Origin: an uncultured Psychrobacter sp.
GTDB lineage: Bacteria; Pseudomonadota; Gammaproteobacteria; Pseudomonadales; Moraxellaceae
NCBI GenBank assembly: GCA_947501045.1
Contig: CANMUI010000006.1
Location: 1 to 64,000, forward strand
DNA length: 64,000 nt
Reading direction: 5' to 3'
Positions within the stretch are counted from its first letter, which is position 1. Each line of letters starts with the position of its first letter. The translations under genes and the position numbers were made by a program. Positions 36,691-45,952 of this stretch are shown one piece after another. The notes beneath the pieces were generated by a model that was not told the DNA's origin, did not search any database, and saw only the letters and a list, made by a program, of their open reading frames with translations.

Positions 36691-37938
36691 ATGAAAACAA
36701 CTAGCAAATATATCAGTGCACCTTTAGCAATAGCAGCCTTACTTTTTGGCGTCTCGGCTTGCTCTAATCCAACAATGACTAGAGCTTCTGACACGCCTCT
36801 TAAGAGTACCAACAATTCTGCAAGCAGCTCTAGTCAAATACAAGCAAGTACCGAAAAACCTACTTTTACCACTGAAACGGTTGCCACTTTTGATGAGCCG
36901 TGGGCGATGACGGCATTACCTAAGAGTGACAATGAAGCGCTTAAACTACTCGTCACCCAAAAAACAGGCGAATTGTTTGTCGTTAATACCGAGACCGGAA
37001 CCAAAACCCAGGTAAGCGGCGTACCTAAAGTGGCTTACGGTGGACAGGGCGGATTAGGAGATGTTGTTTTAGCGCCGGATTTTACAACTACTAATGCTGT
37101 CTATATTAGCTATGTCGAGGAAGGCATGGGCGCTGATAACAATAAATTTGGTGCCAAAGTCATCAAAGCCACACTTGCAGGATTAGATACAGACCAACCA
37201 AACTTGCAGGCAGTCACTCCAATCTGGCAGCAAAACCAAAAGGTTAGCGGCCAAGGTCATTATAGTCATCGTTTATTGTTCTCACCCGATGGACGCCATC
37301 TTTATATTAGCTCAGGAGATCGGCAGCAAAAAGACCCAGCACAAGATATGAGTGTCAATTTGGGTAAAATTATTCGCCTCAACCCTGATGGTTCGATACC
37401 AGATAATAATCCGTTTGCAGATGAAAATAGCACAAGTGATATCGCCTCGCAGTTTTGGACGATAGGGCATCGTAATGTGCTCGGTATGGTATTTGATGAC
37501 ACCGGCAAATTATGGGCGCACGAAATGGGACCAAAAGGCGGCGATGAGTTTAATCTAATTGAACAAGGTAACAATTATGGCTGGCCTATAGTGTCCAACG
37601 GCCGTAATTATTCAGGTACAGATATTCCTGATCATGATACGCGGCCTGATTTTACCGCGCCCAAAGTCAGCTGGACACCCGTCATATCTCCATCATCAAT
37701 GAGTATATATGAACGTGGTAGTCATAATGACTTTCCAGCGTGGCAAGGAGATGCGTTAATTAGTGGACTATCATCGAAAGCATTAATTGTAGTAGACATA
37801 GACGACAACAATGAAGCCGCTGAGCGCTACCGTTATGATATGGGCGCGCGTATTCGTAGTGTGCTGGTGCAGAACGGATCAGTATGGCTATTAGAGGATG
37901 AGACTAATGCCAAATTACTCAAACTACTGCCTGAGTAA
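36691..37938 (+). CDS. PQQ-dependent aldose sugar dehydrogenase-type lipoprotein
   Basis: A 415-residue envelope protein of the soluble aldose sugar dehydrogenase (YliI/GDH) beta-propeller family, which oxidises sugars with PQQ. It starts with a lipoprotein signal (GVSAC, lipid Cys about residue 24) and a Ser/Thr/Asn-rich linker. Family segments are FDEPWAM, GGQGGLGDVVLAPDF, GHYSHRLLFSPDG with the catalytic His, TIGHRNVLG and GNNYGWPIVSNG. I chose the ATG at 36691 because AAGGA is 8 nt upstream; the ATG at 36682 overlaps that site. No PQQ synthesis genes are nearby, so the cofactor may be imported. Confidence 0.88.
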   Translation: MKTTSKYISAPLAIAALLFGVSACSNPTMTRASDTPLKSTNNSASSSSQIQASTEKPTFTTETVATFDEPWAMTALPKSDNEALKLLVTQKTGELFVVNTETGTKTQVSGVPKVAYGGQGGLGDVVLAPDFTTTNAVYISYVEEGMGADNNKFGAKVIKATLAGLDTDQPNLQAVTPIWQQNQKVSGQGHYSHRLLFSPDGRHLYISSGDRQQKDPAQDMSVNLGKIIRLNPDGSIPDNNPFADENSTSDIASQFWTIGHRNVLGMVFDDTGKLWAHEMGPKGGDEFNLIEQGNNYGWPIVSNGRNYSGTDIPDHDTRPDFTAPKVSWTPVISPSSMSIYERGSHNDFPAWQGDALISGLSSKALIVVDIDDNNEAAERYRYDMGARIRSVLVQNGSVWLLEDETNAKLLKLLPE

Positions 37939-38131
37939 GTATGGCAAACAGTCTATTTCTATTTTTGGTATCAATAGTTGAGCCTATATAAAGATTTATG
38001 ACTATGTATTTAATAACAAAAATCGTGAGAGTAGAGAAGGTGTGTCTAGTGGGTTTAATATTGTAATTAATTGATAATTAATGGTTAATTTGTTAAGGTA
38101 CGACCTCTGAAAAAACGAGGCTACTAGATAA

Positions 38132-39781
38132 ATGAATCATGTAAAGGTTGAAAGATTAGGCCCTTTTCCTAGGGTAAATAAACCCGTTTTTATTACCTCA
38201 GGTGTTTTAATCGTCGGCTTTATTCTCTTTGGGGTATTTTTCACCGAAGCCGCAGCAGCGCTTTTTAGCTTTTTGCAGAGCTTTATTACTGATAAATTTG
38301 GCTGGTTGTTTATCATTCTAGTCAATATAGCGCTCATATTTTGTATTTATCTAGCAGCGAGTCGCTACGGCGATATTCGTTTGGGCAATCAAACTGAACG
38401 ACCGCAATATACTTTATTTTCATGGATCGGGATGCTGTTTTCAGCAGGTATCGGTATTGGACTGGTATACTGGGGCACAGCAGAGCCCCTATACCATTAT
38501 ATGGCACCGCCACTTGGTGAAGCTGAAACGTTGGACGCCGCTAAACAGGCGATGAATCTCTCATTTTTGCACTGGGGATTACACGCCTGGGCGATTTATA
38601 CCATCGTGGCTTTAGCGCTAGCCTATTTTCATTTTCGTCGTGGTCTGCCTCTCTCGATTCGCTCAACACTATATCCCATACTGGGTCAACGCATTTATGG
38701 GAATTGGGGTCATACGGTCGATATCCTAGCCGTTTTTGGTACCATGTTTGGTGTGGTGACGTCTCTGGGCTTGGGAGTTATGCAAATTAACTCAGGTCTT
38801 GAGAACTTATTTGGCATACCAAATAATATCATAGTGCAGTTCATTACTATTGCTTTTGTGACAGCGCTAGCTTGTGGTTCGTTGATGCTAGGTCTTGATA
38901 AAGGTATCAAGCGTTTAAGCGATATCAATATGGGCTTCACCGGTGTGCTGCTGGCCTTTATGGTGATTTTAGGCCCAACGCTATTTATATTTGATAGTTT
39001 CATCGAAAACATTGGTAACTATATTACCGCGATTGTGCCTTTGTCTACTTGGGGTGAAGCTTATAGCAGCACTGATTGGCAAAGTGCTTGGACCATATTT
39101 TATTGGGCTTGGTGGGTCAGTTGGTCGCCATTTGTAGGGGTATTTATTGCCCGTATCTCTCGTGGCCGTACCATTCGCGAGTTTGTGCTGGGTGTACTAC
39201 TGATTCCTATGACGATTTTGTTCTTCTGGTTTACTACCTTTGGCGGCGTCGGTATTCATATGGAGCTACTTGCTAATGCAAATCCAGAGATGATAAGCCC
39301 AGGGTTAGTAGAAGCGGTACAAGCAGATATAGGTAGCGCAATTTTCCAACTGGTCGAGTACTATCCACTGACCAAGCCGATTACCTTTTTAATTGTGATT
39401 ATGATTGTATTATGGTTTGTGACGTCCTCAGACTCAGCAAGCTTTGTCATCGATATGCTAACCGCTGGCGGTGATACCAATCCGCCCAAGATCCAGCGTT
39501 TATTTTGGGCGCTGATGCAAGGCTTAATTGCAGCGATACTGTTAGCAGCAGGTGGTCTGGGTGCATTGCAAGCCGCTGCTATCGTAGCAGGACTGCCGTT
39601 TGCTTTTGTCATATTTGTGATGATGTATGCGTTACTGCGCGGTTTGGGCCGAGATCGTTTGATTCTATACCGAGCCCGGCAGCGCTTTATTACTGATGAG
39701 TCTGCCGATCATAACTCAGCTGATGAGTTCGTCGATGAGCATCTGCTCAAAGGACCACCTAAGATTGTTAAAGGCGATTAA
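38132..39781 (+). CDS. BCCT-family betaine/carnitine/choline transporter, copy 1
   Basis: A 549-residue inner-membrane carrier with 12 expected helices plus short termini. BCCT hallmarks are the glycine segment GIGIGLVYWGTAEP in helix 3 and the aromatic signature WTIFYWAWWVSWSPFVG in helix 8, followed by ARISRGRTIREF. It would import betaine-like osmolytes. It lacks the long C-terminal regulatory domain of BetT-type choline carriers. It is the first of three tandem paralogues, and the tail LLKGPPK is shared by all three. Substrate cannot be read from sequence. Confidence 0.93.
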   Translation: MNHVKVERLGPFPRVNKPVFITSGVLIVGFILFGVFFTEAAAALFSFLQSFITDKFGWLFIILVNIALIFCIYLAASRYGDIRLGNQTERPQYTLFSWIGMLFSAGIGIGLVYWGTAEPLYHYMAPPLGEAETLDAAKQAMNLSFLHWGLHAWAIYTIVALALAYFHFRRGLPLSIRSTLYPILGQRIYGNWGHTVDILAVFGTMFGVVTSLGLGVMQINSGLENLFGIPNNIIVQFITIAFVTALACGSLMLGLDKGIKRLSDINMGFTGVLLAFMVILGPTLFIFDSFIENIGNYITAIVPLSTWGEAYSSTDWQSAWTIFYWAWWVSWSPFVGVFIARISRGRTIREFVLGVLLIPMTILFFWFTTFGGVGIHMELLANANPEMISPGLVEAVQADIGSAIFQLVEYYPLTKPITFLIVIMIVLWFVTSSDSASFVIDMLTAGGDTNPPKIQRLFWALMQGLIAAILLAAGGLGALQAAAIVAGLPFAFVIFVMMYALLRGLGRDRLILYRARQRFITDESADHNSADEFVDEHLLKGPPKIVKGD

Positions 39782-39801
39782 ATATTTAAGCTTGTATCGT
39801 T

Positions 39802-39830
39802 AGCCCAATTTCATACAAGTTGGGCTTTTT
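39802..39830 (+). terminator. Terminator after BCCT copy 1
   Basis: A 7-bp perfect stem (39802-39808 with 39820-39826) is followed by TTTT, 21 nt past the stop, so copy 1 has its own transcript end. Confidence 0.8.
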
Positions 39831-39957
39831 AATGACGCAAATTTATATCTTTAATTACAAATTTTTAAGAACACTAATGATGTTAAAAAATGACATTAAA
39901 TTGATAACTTAGTAATCTTTTGTTATTGTAACTTCCTTCTAAATTCTGGAAAACATA

Positions 39958-41586
39958 ATGAGTGAACTCAAAATTGGCCGCTTAGGGCCTTTTCCAAGAG
40001 TAAATAAGCCCGTTTTTATTGCCTCAGCTGTTCTTATTCTTGGCTTTATTATTTTTGGTGCTTTATTTCAAGACTTAGCCGACACTGTATTTACGAGTCT
40101 ACAAGGTTTTATCACCCAACGTTTTGGTTGGCTGTTTATTATTTTGGTGAATGTCGCTGTGTTTATGTGCTTGTATCTAATCTTTAGTAGGTATGGGGAT
40201 ATCAGGCTAGGTCATCAGACCGAGACGCCGCAGTATAGTCTCCCTTCTTGGATTGGGATGCTGTTTTCAGCAGGTATTGGTATTGGTATCATGTACTGGG
40301 GTACCGCCGAACCGGTTTATCATTTTATGGCACCGCCACTTGGTGAAGCTGAAACCGTAGAAGCTGCTAAACAAGCGATGAACATCTCCTTTTTACATTA
40401 TGGTATACATGCTTGGGCTATCTATGCCATCGTGGCCTTATCGCTGGCTTATTTTCATTTTCGCCGTGGTCTTCCTTTATCTATTCGTTCCAGTTTATAC
40501 CCGATACTGGGTCAAAAAATCTATGGAAATTGGGGACATGCCGTTGATACCTTGGCCGTATTCGGTACGATGTTTGGGGTAGTAACGACGCTTGGCTTTG
40601 GGGTATTACAGATTAACTCTGGCCTAGAAGGTCTGTTTGGTCTACCTAATACCATAACCATGCAAGTTATTTTGATCGCCTTTATTACTATGCTAGCTTG
40701 TGGCTCCTTGCTCATGGGTTTGGATAAAGGTATCAAACGTTTAAGCGACACCAACATTGTATTGACCTTTGTCTTGTTAGGATTTGCGTTCATTCTTGGT
40801 CCTACGCAGTACATCATGGACAGTTTAGTCGAAAACACTGGTAACTACCTACAAAACATGGTGCAACTTGGGTTTTGGAACGAAGCTTACAGTAAAACGG
40901 ATTGGCAGTCTTCGTGGACAATATTTTACTGGGCGTGGTGGATCAGTTGGTCACCATTCGTTGGGGTATTTATCGCCCGTATTTCTCGTGGTCGTACTAT
41001 TCGTGAGTTCTTGTTGGGGGTATTATTTATACCTATGATTATTCTATTCTTCTGGTTTACAACCTTTGGTGGGGTAGCCGTAGATATGGAATTGATGGGT
41101 AATCCTGGCTTTATTGAAGTGGTACAAAACGACTATGGTAGTGCTATTTTTAAACTTATGGAGTTTTATCCTTTCACACAAGCTACCACCATGCTTATCG
41201 TGATTATGATTGTTTTATGGTTTGTCACCTCATCAGACTCTGCTAGTTTCGTTATTGATATGCTTACCTCGGGCGGCGAGACTAATCCTCCTAAAATTCA
41301 GCGCTTATTTTGGGCTATTACCCAAGGTTGTGTGGCTGCTATTTTGCTAGCGGCAGGTGGTCTTGGCGCTTTGCAGGCTGCTGCTATCGTGGCAGGATTT
41401 CCTTTTGCTATCGTCATGTTTATCATGCTTTATGCACTGATACGAGGGCTTGACCGCGATAGATTGATACTGTACCGAGCAGAACAGAAATTTATCACAG
41501 CAGAGTCTGTAGAGCATAATACGGCGAATGAGTTTGCTGATGAAGGGTTGCTAAAGGGTCCACCTAAGGTTGCCAAAGGTGATTAA
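39958..41586 (+). CDS. BCCT-family transporter, copy 2
   Basis: A 542-residue paralogue of the preceding carrier with the same hallmarks (GIGIGIMYWGTAEP; WTIFYWAWWISWSPFVG; DRLILYRAEQKF near the C terminus). It is shorter in the external loop near residue 380, where copies 1 and 3 carry extra residues around a SPGLVEAV segment; copy 2 has GNPGFIEVV there. Its own terminator and a 176-bp upstream gap suggest independent expression. Role presumed to be osmolyte uptake; loop differences hint at a different substrate. Confidence 0.92.
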   Translation: MSELKIGRLGPFPRVNKPVFIASAVLILGFIIFGALFQDLADTVFTSLQGFITQRFGWLFIILVNVAVFMCLYLIFSRYGDIRLGHQTETPQYSLPSWIGMLFSAGIGIGIMYWGTAEPVYHFMAPPLGEAETVEAAKQAMNISFLHYGIHAWAIYAIVALSLAYFHFRRGLPLSIRSSLYPILGQKIYGNWGHAVDTLAVFGTMFGVVTTLGFGVLQINSGLEGLFGLPNTITMQVILIAFITMLACGSLLMGLDKGIKRLSDTNIVLTFVLLGFAFILGPTQYIMDSLVENTGNYLQNMVQLGFWNEAYSKTDWQSSWTIFYWAWWISWSPFVGVFIARISRGRTIREFLLGVLFIPMIILFFWFTTFGGVAVDMELMGNPGFIEVVQNDYGSAIFKLMEFYPFTQATTMLIVIMIVLWFVTSSDSASFVIDMLTSGGETNPPKIQRLFWAITQGCVAAILLAAGGLGALQAAAIVAGFPFAIVMFIMLYALIRGLDRDRLILYRAEQKFITAESVEHNTANEFADEGLLKGPPKVAKGD

Positions 41587-41933
41587 CTGGCAGCATTAAA
41601 CTGTCTTTTAAACTGCAGCTACTTGTATTGATTTTAGTGTTTAATAATTTTAATAACTTTTGCAGCTATAGCCTCAATCTATTTCTAGGTTGAGGTTTTT
41701 CTTTAAGAGTTATTTACTAAGATTAGTACCACAGCTGCATATTATAAATCTAAACACTGAAAAAAACCAAGATAGCGGTTGAGCTAAATACAACGTAAGC
41801 GAAACATTGTCAATAGACAATGATATAAGCTTCTAAAGCAGTTTTATATCTTTAGATTAATTATCTTAATATTACATTTGATAATGAGTTGGTATCTTGA
41901 TATCGTAACGAATTTTTATTTCTAGGAAAGTCT
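41587..41933. other. 347-bp gap between BCCT copies 2 and 3
   Basis: It contains the copy 2 terminator (41672-41700) and a perfect 7-bp hairpin with a 4-nt loop (41805-41811 with 41816-41822). The rest is A/T-rich and presumably holds the copy 3 promoter. No ORF was recognised. Confidence 0.5.
41672..41700 (+). terminator. Terminator after BCCT copy 2
   Basis: A 6-bp stem (41672-41677 with 41690-41695), extendable by three pairs with one mismatch, is followed by five T. Confidence 0.75.
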
Positions 41934-43592
41934 ATGGATCATGTCAAAGTTGGCAGAGTGGGGCCTTTTCCGCGCGTAAGTAAACCGGTATTTTTGACCT
42001 CAGTGATTTTGATTACTGTTTTTATTATCTTTGGTGCGTTGTTCAATGAGCAAGCAGAGATTGTATTTAACCAAGCCAAAGAGTTTGTATCTTTGCGTTT
42101 TGGTTGGTTTTTTATAGCGGTAATTAATACCACATTACTTATGAGTATCTATATGATACTCAGCCGATACGGTGATATCAGGCTTGGCCATCAAACTGAG
42201 AAACCTGAGTACAAGCTCCTGTCTTGGATCGGGATGCTGTTTTCAGCGGGTATCGGTATCGGACTACTTTACTGGGGTACCGCTGAGCCGCTTTATCATT
42301 ATATGGCGCCGCCGCTTGGAGAGGGGGAGACCGTAGCTTCGGCTAAGCTTGCGATGAATATCTCCTTTTTGCATTATGGTATCCACGTGTGGGCGCTATA
42401 TGGCATGGTCGCTTTAGCTTTGGCTTACTTTCACTATCGACGTGGTCTGCCGTTAGCTATTCGCTCGACACTATACCCTATATTGGGTAAGAAAATCTAC
42501 GGGGGCTGGGGCCATACGGTCGATACGCTTGCGGTATTCGGTACCATGTTTGGGGTGGTAACCACTTTAGGACTTGGCGTACTACAGATTAATTCAGGCC
42601 TTGATACTTTATTTGGTATTCCCAACAATATTAGTGTGCAAATTATTTTGATTGCTATTATTACAGTATTGGCGGGTATGTCCCTGTTCTTAGGTCTTGA
42701 TAAAGGCATTAAGCGTTTAAGCGATATTAATATCTTTTTGACCATTGTCCTATTAAGCTTTGTGATTATCCTAGGTCCCACGCAGTTTATTTTTAACAGC
42801 TTTATCGAAAACATTGGTAATTATATCCATCAAGTCGTGCCATTAGGCTTTTGGACCGAATCCTATGAAGGTGAACAAAACTGGCAAGCCTCATGGACGA
42901 TATTTTACTGGGCGTGGTGGATTAGCTGGTCACCATTCGTTGGGGTGTTTGTCGCGCGTATCTCGCGTGGTCGTACCATTCGCGAGTTTACTTTAGGTGT
43001 GCTGCTTATTCCGGTAGCTATCCTATTTTTATGGTTTACCGCCTTTGGTGGTTCAGCTGTGCATATGGAGCTAATGGCCGCCATGGATCCTAATGTGGTT
43101 AGCCCCGGGTTGGTGGAAGCGGTCAGAGCCGATACCGGTAGTGCTATTTTTAAATTAATGGAATCTTACCCGTTGACGACGGTATTTAACTTGCTGATTG
43201 TGACGATGATTGTACTATGGTTTGTCACCTCATCGGATTCAGCCAGTTTTGTTATCGATATGCTGACCTCAGGTGGTGATACAGATCCACCAAAGATTCA
43301 GCGCCTGTTTTGGGCCGGTACTGAGGGCGTGATCGCAGCTGTGCTACTAGCGGCAGGTGGTTTGACCGCTTTGCAGGCCGCATCTATTGTATCAGGGCTG
43401 CCTTTCGCCGTTGTGATATTAGTGATGATGTATTCATTACTGCGCGGTTTGAGCCGAGACAGCCTGATTTTGTATCGTCAGCAGCAGTGGTTTATCACTG
43501 AAGAATCCGCAGCTCATAACTCAGCGAATGAGTTCCGTGATGAAGAGCTGCTAAAGGGTCCGCCTAAAGTTGTGGTAAAACCGAGCGAGTAA
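41934..43592 (+). CDS. BCCT-family transporter, copy 3
   Basis: A 552-residue BCCT carrier, third of the tandem set, with GIGIGLLYWGTAEP in helix 3 and WTIFYWAWWISWSPFVG in helix 8. It has a two-residue insertion before helix 8 (EGEQNWQASW) compared with the others, and a divergent last few residues (VVVKPSE). AGGAAA lies 7 nt before the ATG. The stop codon is followed by two more in-frame stops in a 9-bp tandem repeat. Presumed osmoprotectant importer. Confidence 0.92.
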   Translation: MDHVKVGRVGPFPRVSKPVFLTSVILITVFIIFGALFNEQAEIVFNQAKEFVSLRFGWFFIAVINTTLLMSIYMILSRYGDIRLGHQTEKPEYKLLSWIGMLFSAGIGIGLLYWGTAEPLYHYMAPPLGEGETVASAKLAMNISFLHYGIHVWALYGMVALALAYFHYRRGLPLAIRSTLYPILGKKIYGGWGHTVDTLAVFGTMFGVVTTLGLGVLQINSGLDTLFGIPNNISVQIILIAIITVLAGMSLFLGLDKGIKRLSDINIFLTIVLLSFVIILGPTQFIFNSFIENIGNYIHQVVPLGFWTESYEGEQNWQASWTIFYWAWWISWSPFVGVFVARISRGRTIREFTLGVLLIPVAILFLWFTAFGGSAVHMELMAAMDPNVVSPGLVEAVRADTGSAIFKLMESYPLTTVFNLLIVTMIVLWFVTSSDSASFVIDMLTSGGDTDPPKIQRLFWAGTEGVIAAVLLAAGGLTALQAASIVSGLPFAVVILVMMYSLLRGLSRDSLILYRQQQWFITEESAAHNSANEFRDEELLKGPPKVVVKPSE

Positions 43593-43610
43593 AGCGAGTA
43601 AAGCGATTAA
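43584..43610 (+). repeat. Three 9-bp tandem units spanning the stop codon of BCCT copy 3
   Basis: The units read AGCGAGTAA, AGCGAGTAA and AGCGATTAA, all in the reading frame, giving three successive in-frame TAA stops. Confidence 0.85.
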
Positions 43611-43650
43611 ATAGTAGAAATAGCGAACTAATTACCATTCTTATATAAGT

Positions 43651-43682
43651 AAAACCCCAGCCTAAGTTTAAGCTGGGGTTTT
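43651..43682. terminator. Bidirectional terminator between BCCT copy 3 and the DUF3144 gene
   Basis: A perfect 11-bp stem (43651-43661 with 43672-43682) whose outer pairs are A/T runs on both sides can serve the two convergent genes. Confidence 0.88.
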
Positions 43683-43750
43683 GTTTTTAGCGCTATAAAT
43701 TTGGCACTATAAAAATGTATTAATTTTCTTTCAAATTTAAAAACATCTAC

Positions 43751-44125
43751 CTAATTATTCGGATTATCTTCCTTGTTAATTTGAACATACTTATCAAAAT
43801 TTTGCGCGTAATCAGTTAGGTTATCGCTGAGCATTTGACGATACTGTTTGGTATAAAACTCGATAATATCTTCTTTTTCCTTAGCAAAATCATCACCCTT
43901 TACAAAACCAATTGAGGCCACCGAAGCACTATAACGGGCAGCGGCATAAAGAAGAGAAGCGCCCACTTGGCCCGAGTGCGCATCAGGCCCCAACTGGCTA
44001 TTAGCGACACTAATAATAGCGTCAGCACGCTGATAAAACGCTTGCATCTCAGGGGTAATCTCAAGCGGTGTTTCAGGGTTCTCATTGGTGTTTACATTGT
44101 TGTTCTGCGTATCGTCTTGCGACAT
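43751..44125 (-). CDS. DUF3144-family protein
   Basis: A 124-residue soluble protein. After an acidic, Asn-rich N terminus (about 28 residues), the conserved region includes FYQRADAIISVANSQ and GQVGASLLYAAARYSA, which fits the DUF3144 family of unknown function. An AGGAG site precedes the ATG. It stands alone, converging on the BCCT genes. No function can be assigned. Confidence 0.72.
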   Translation of the reverse strand: MSQDDTQNNNVNTNENPETPLEITPEMQAFYQRADAIISVANSQLGPDAHSGQVGASLLYAAARYSASVASIGFVKGDDFAKEKEDIIEFYTKQYRQMLSDNLTDYAQNFDKYVQINKEDNPNN

Positions 44126-44257
44126 GGATAACTCCTATTAAAGATGATAATTATGTAGTATGAGGCGATCGATATAGTCAGGTGCCAATAACGTTTGATG
44201 ATAACGTTTAAAGCGCTAAAGCGTCATATTAAAAGTGTAACTTAAAATTTAGCCACA

Positions 44258-44309
44258 AAAAAACCAAACTTCTTAGTGAGCAAATTGCTGTTATGGAGTT
44301 TGGTTTTTT
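44258..44309. terminator. Hairpin terminator downstream of metK
   Basis: A perfect 13-bp stem (44258-44270 with 44297-44309) whose outer pairs are A/T runs on both strands. It is the first terminator met by metK transcription, about 240 nt past the stop, beyond the repeat element. Confidence 0.8.
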
Positions 44310-44360
44310 ATTAAAACTGGCTGTTGTTTATTAATCTAGTTGATACTAAATTAAATGGAT

Positions 44361-44456
44361 ACGCTAGGTTATAACGCGAGACTGGGACAAATTTTCCTTG
44401 CGTGCTGTGCCTACGCAGACAGAGGCTGCGCAAAACTCATCCCAGTCTCGCTGTAT
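44361..44456. repeat. Inverted-repeat (cruciform-forming) intergenic element
   Basis: A perfect 12-bp inverted repeat (GCGAGACTGGGA at 44376-44387 with its complement at 44440-44451) encloses nested shorter stems (TTGCG/CGCAA, GCCT/AGGC). GGATAC-type ends extend the symmetry. It resembles a dispersed extragenic repeat; only one copy is in this window. Confidence 0.55.
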
Positions 44457-44550
44457 CCTTTTTATATTGACCTAACTATTATTGACCTAACTATAATTTT
44501 AAAAGATAAAAATCATTTAAGACTTATAACATCTAAAATTTATAAATGAC

Positions 44551-45717
44551 TTATAGTCCCGCATCGGCTTTTAGTATCTCAGCTTTGTCCGTCTTTTCCC
44601 AAGTAAAGGCGGTCTCAGAGCCTGGGCGACCAAAATGCCCAAAGGTAGCCGTTTGCTGATACATAGGCTGTAAAAGATTGAGCATACGAGTAATGCCATA
44701 AGGACGTAGATCAAAATGGGTGCGAATCAGTTGAATAATTTTCTCATTACTGATTTTACTGGTACCAAAGGTATTGACTGAGATTGAGGTTGGTTCAGCA
44801 ACCCCAATAGCATAGCTGATTTGCACCTCGCAGCGATCAGCAAGTCCTGCGGCGACAATATTTTTGGCAACATAACGCACGGCATAAGCGGCGCTACGAT
44901 CAACCTTGGAGGGGTCTTTACCACTAAAAGCGCCGCCGCCATGCCGCGCCATGCCGCCATAGGTATCGACGATAATTTTACGTCCCGTAAGGCCTGCATC
45001 ACCAACAGGACCACCGATCACAAACTTACCCGTTGGGTTAATATGATAGCGTGTGCCAGCATGAAGTAGTTCGGCTGGCAGGACTTGTTTGATGATGTTC
45101 TCCATCACCGCTTCTTGTAGATCGGTTTGTGAGATACTCGGGTCGTGCTGAGTGGAGAGTACGACAGCATCAATCGCTGTCGGATGACTGCCATCGTATC
45201 TGAGAGTGACTTGCGCTTTGGCATCAGGACGCAGCCAAGGTAGCTCGCCGGCACGGCGCAGCTCAGATTGGCGCTGCATAAGACGATGCGCGTATTCGAT
45301 CGCTGCCGGCATCAATACTTCGGTCTCATTACTGGCATAGCCGAACATCAAACCTTGGTCACCTGCGCCTTGCTCCTCAGGACTCATGCGATCCACGCCT
45401 TGCGCGATCTCAGGCGACTGTTTGCCAAGCATATTGATGACGGCACAAGTTTCACCGTCAAACCCTAAGTCTGAGTGATGATAACCTATGCCGTTGACGG
45501 TATCACGGACGATACGTTCAAAATCAATATTGGCGGTCGTTGTGACTTCACCTGCCAATACTACTGCACCGGTTTTGACCAAGGTCTCACACGCGACCCT
45601 AGCATGTAGATCTTCACGCAAAATAGCATCAAGTATCGCATCTGAGATTTGATCAGCCATTTTGTCAGGATGGCCTTCGCTTACGGATTCTGAGGTAAAT
45701 AAACTGTATTCACGCAT
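44551..45717 (-). CDS. metK: S-adenosylmethionine synthetase
   Basis: Makes S-adenosylmethionine from methionine and ATP. The 388-residue length and all signatures fit: SESVSEGHPDKMADQISDA at the N terminus, GAGDQGLMFGYA near residue 118, the P-loop-like GGGAFSGKDPSKVDRSAAY near 260, and the C-terminal GHFGRP. There is no obvious Shine-Dalgarno sequence before the ATG. The leader can form alternative hairpins. Confidence 0.98.
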   Translation of the reverse strand: MREYSLFTSESVSEGHPDKMADQISDAILDAILREDLHARVACETLVKTGAVVLAGEVTTTANIDFERIVRDTVNGIGYHHSDLGFDGETCAVINMLGKQSPEIAQGVDRMSPEEQGAGDQGLMFGYASNETEVLMPAAIEYAHRLMQRQSELRRAGELPWLRPDAKAQVTLRYDGSHPTAIDAVVLSTQHDPSISQTDLQEAVMENIIKQVLPAELLHAGTRYHINPTGKFVIGGPVGDAGLTGRKIIVDTYGGMARHGGGAFSGKDPSKVDRSAAYAVRYVAKNIVAAGLADRCEVQISYAIGVAEPTSISVNTFGTSKISNEKIIQLIRTHFDLRPYGITRMLNLLQPMYQQTATFGHFGRPGSETAFTWEKTDKAEILKADAGL

Positions 45718-45788
45718 AATGGGATCGCTTAATGGCAGGGACTGTTATTGATAAGTACAGTCATTATTAAATGGTAATAAAAACAAGA

Positions 45789-45838
45789 GGTAAAAGTGAC
45801 TCAAAAATGGCCACATTTTACCCTGAATTGGGGTAAAA
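45789..45838 (-). promoter_or_regulatory. Alternative hairpins in the metK leader
   Basis: On the minus strand, TTTTACCC (45838-45831) pairs perfectly over 8 bp with GGGTAAAA (45823-45816). That second segment can instead pair over 7 bp with TTTTACC at 45795-45789. The mutually exclusive pairing, 70-120 nt before the start, may be regulatory. It does not look like a SAM riboswitch class I recognise. Confidence 0.35.
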
Positions 45839-45952
45839 CTCTAGGGTATGTTTGCTACTTCCTAATAGGCGCAGCTAGTAGCAGTGTTTAAGTATTAAGC
45901 TAGTGAGTATGTTTGGTAGCAGTCGCTATTAGTGTGGTTATTGTCATTATTA

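Larger units (their letters stand above)
44126..44550. other. 425-bp gap between the DUF3144 gene and metK
   Basis: It holds the DUF3144 promoter (minus strand, near 44126-44220), a strong 13-bp terminator hairpin (44258-44309), and an inverted-repeat element (44361-44456). A 64-codon plus-strand frame here (44355-44549) runs through the repeat and looks accidental. Confidence 0.55.

Noticed and set aside
44361..44456. CRISPR-like or IS-end interpretation of the inverted repeat
   Set aside because: There is a single unit with no spacers, no transposase and no evident target duplication.
44355..44549. 64-codon plus-strand frame downstream of metK
   Set aside because: It runs straight through the inverted-repeat element and reads as a chance frame.
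45718..45894. SAM riboswitch before metK
   Set aside because: The hairpins seen do not match any SAM riboswitch class I can recognise; recorded only as an alternative-pairing leader.
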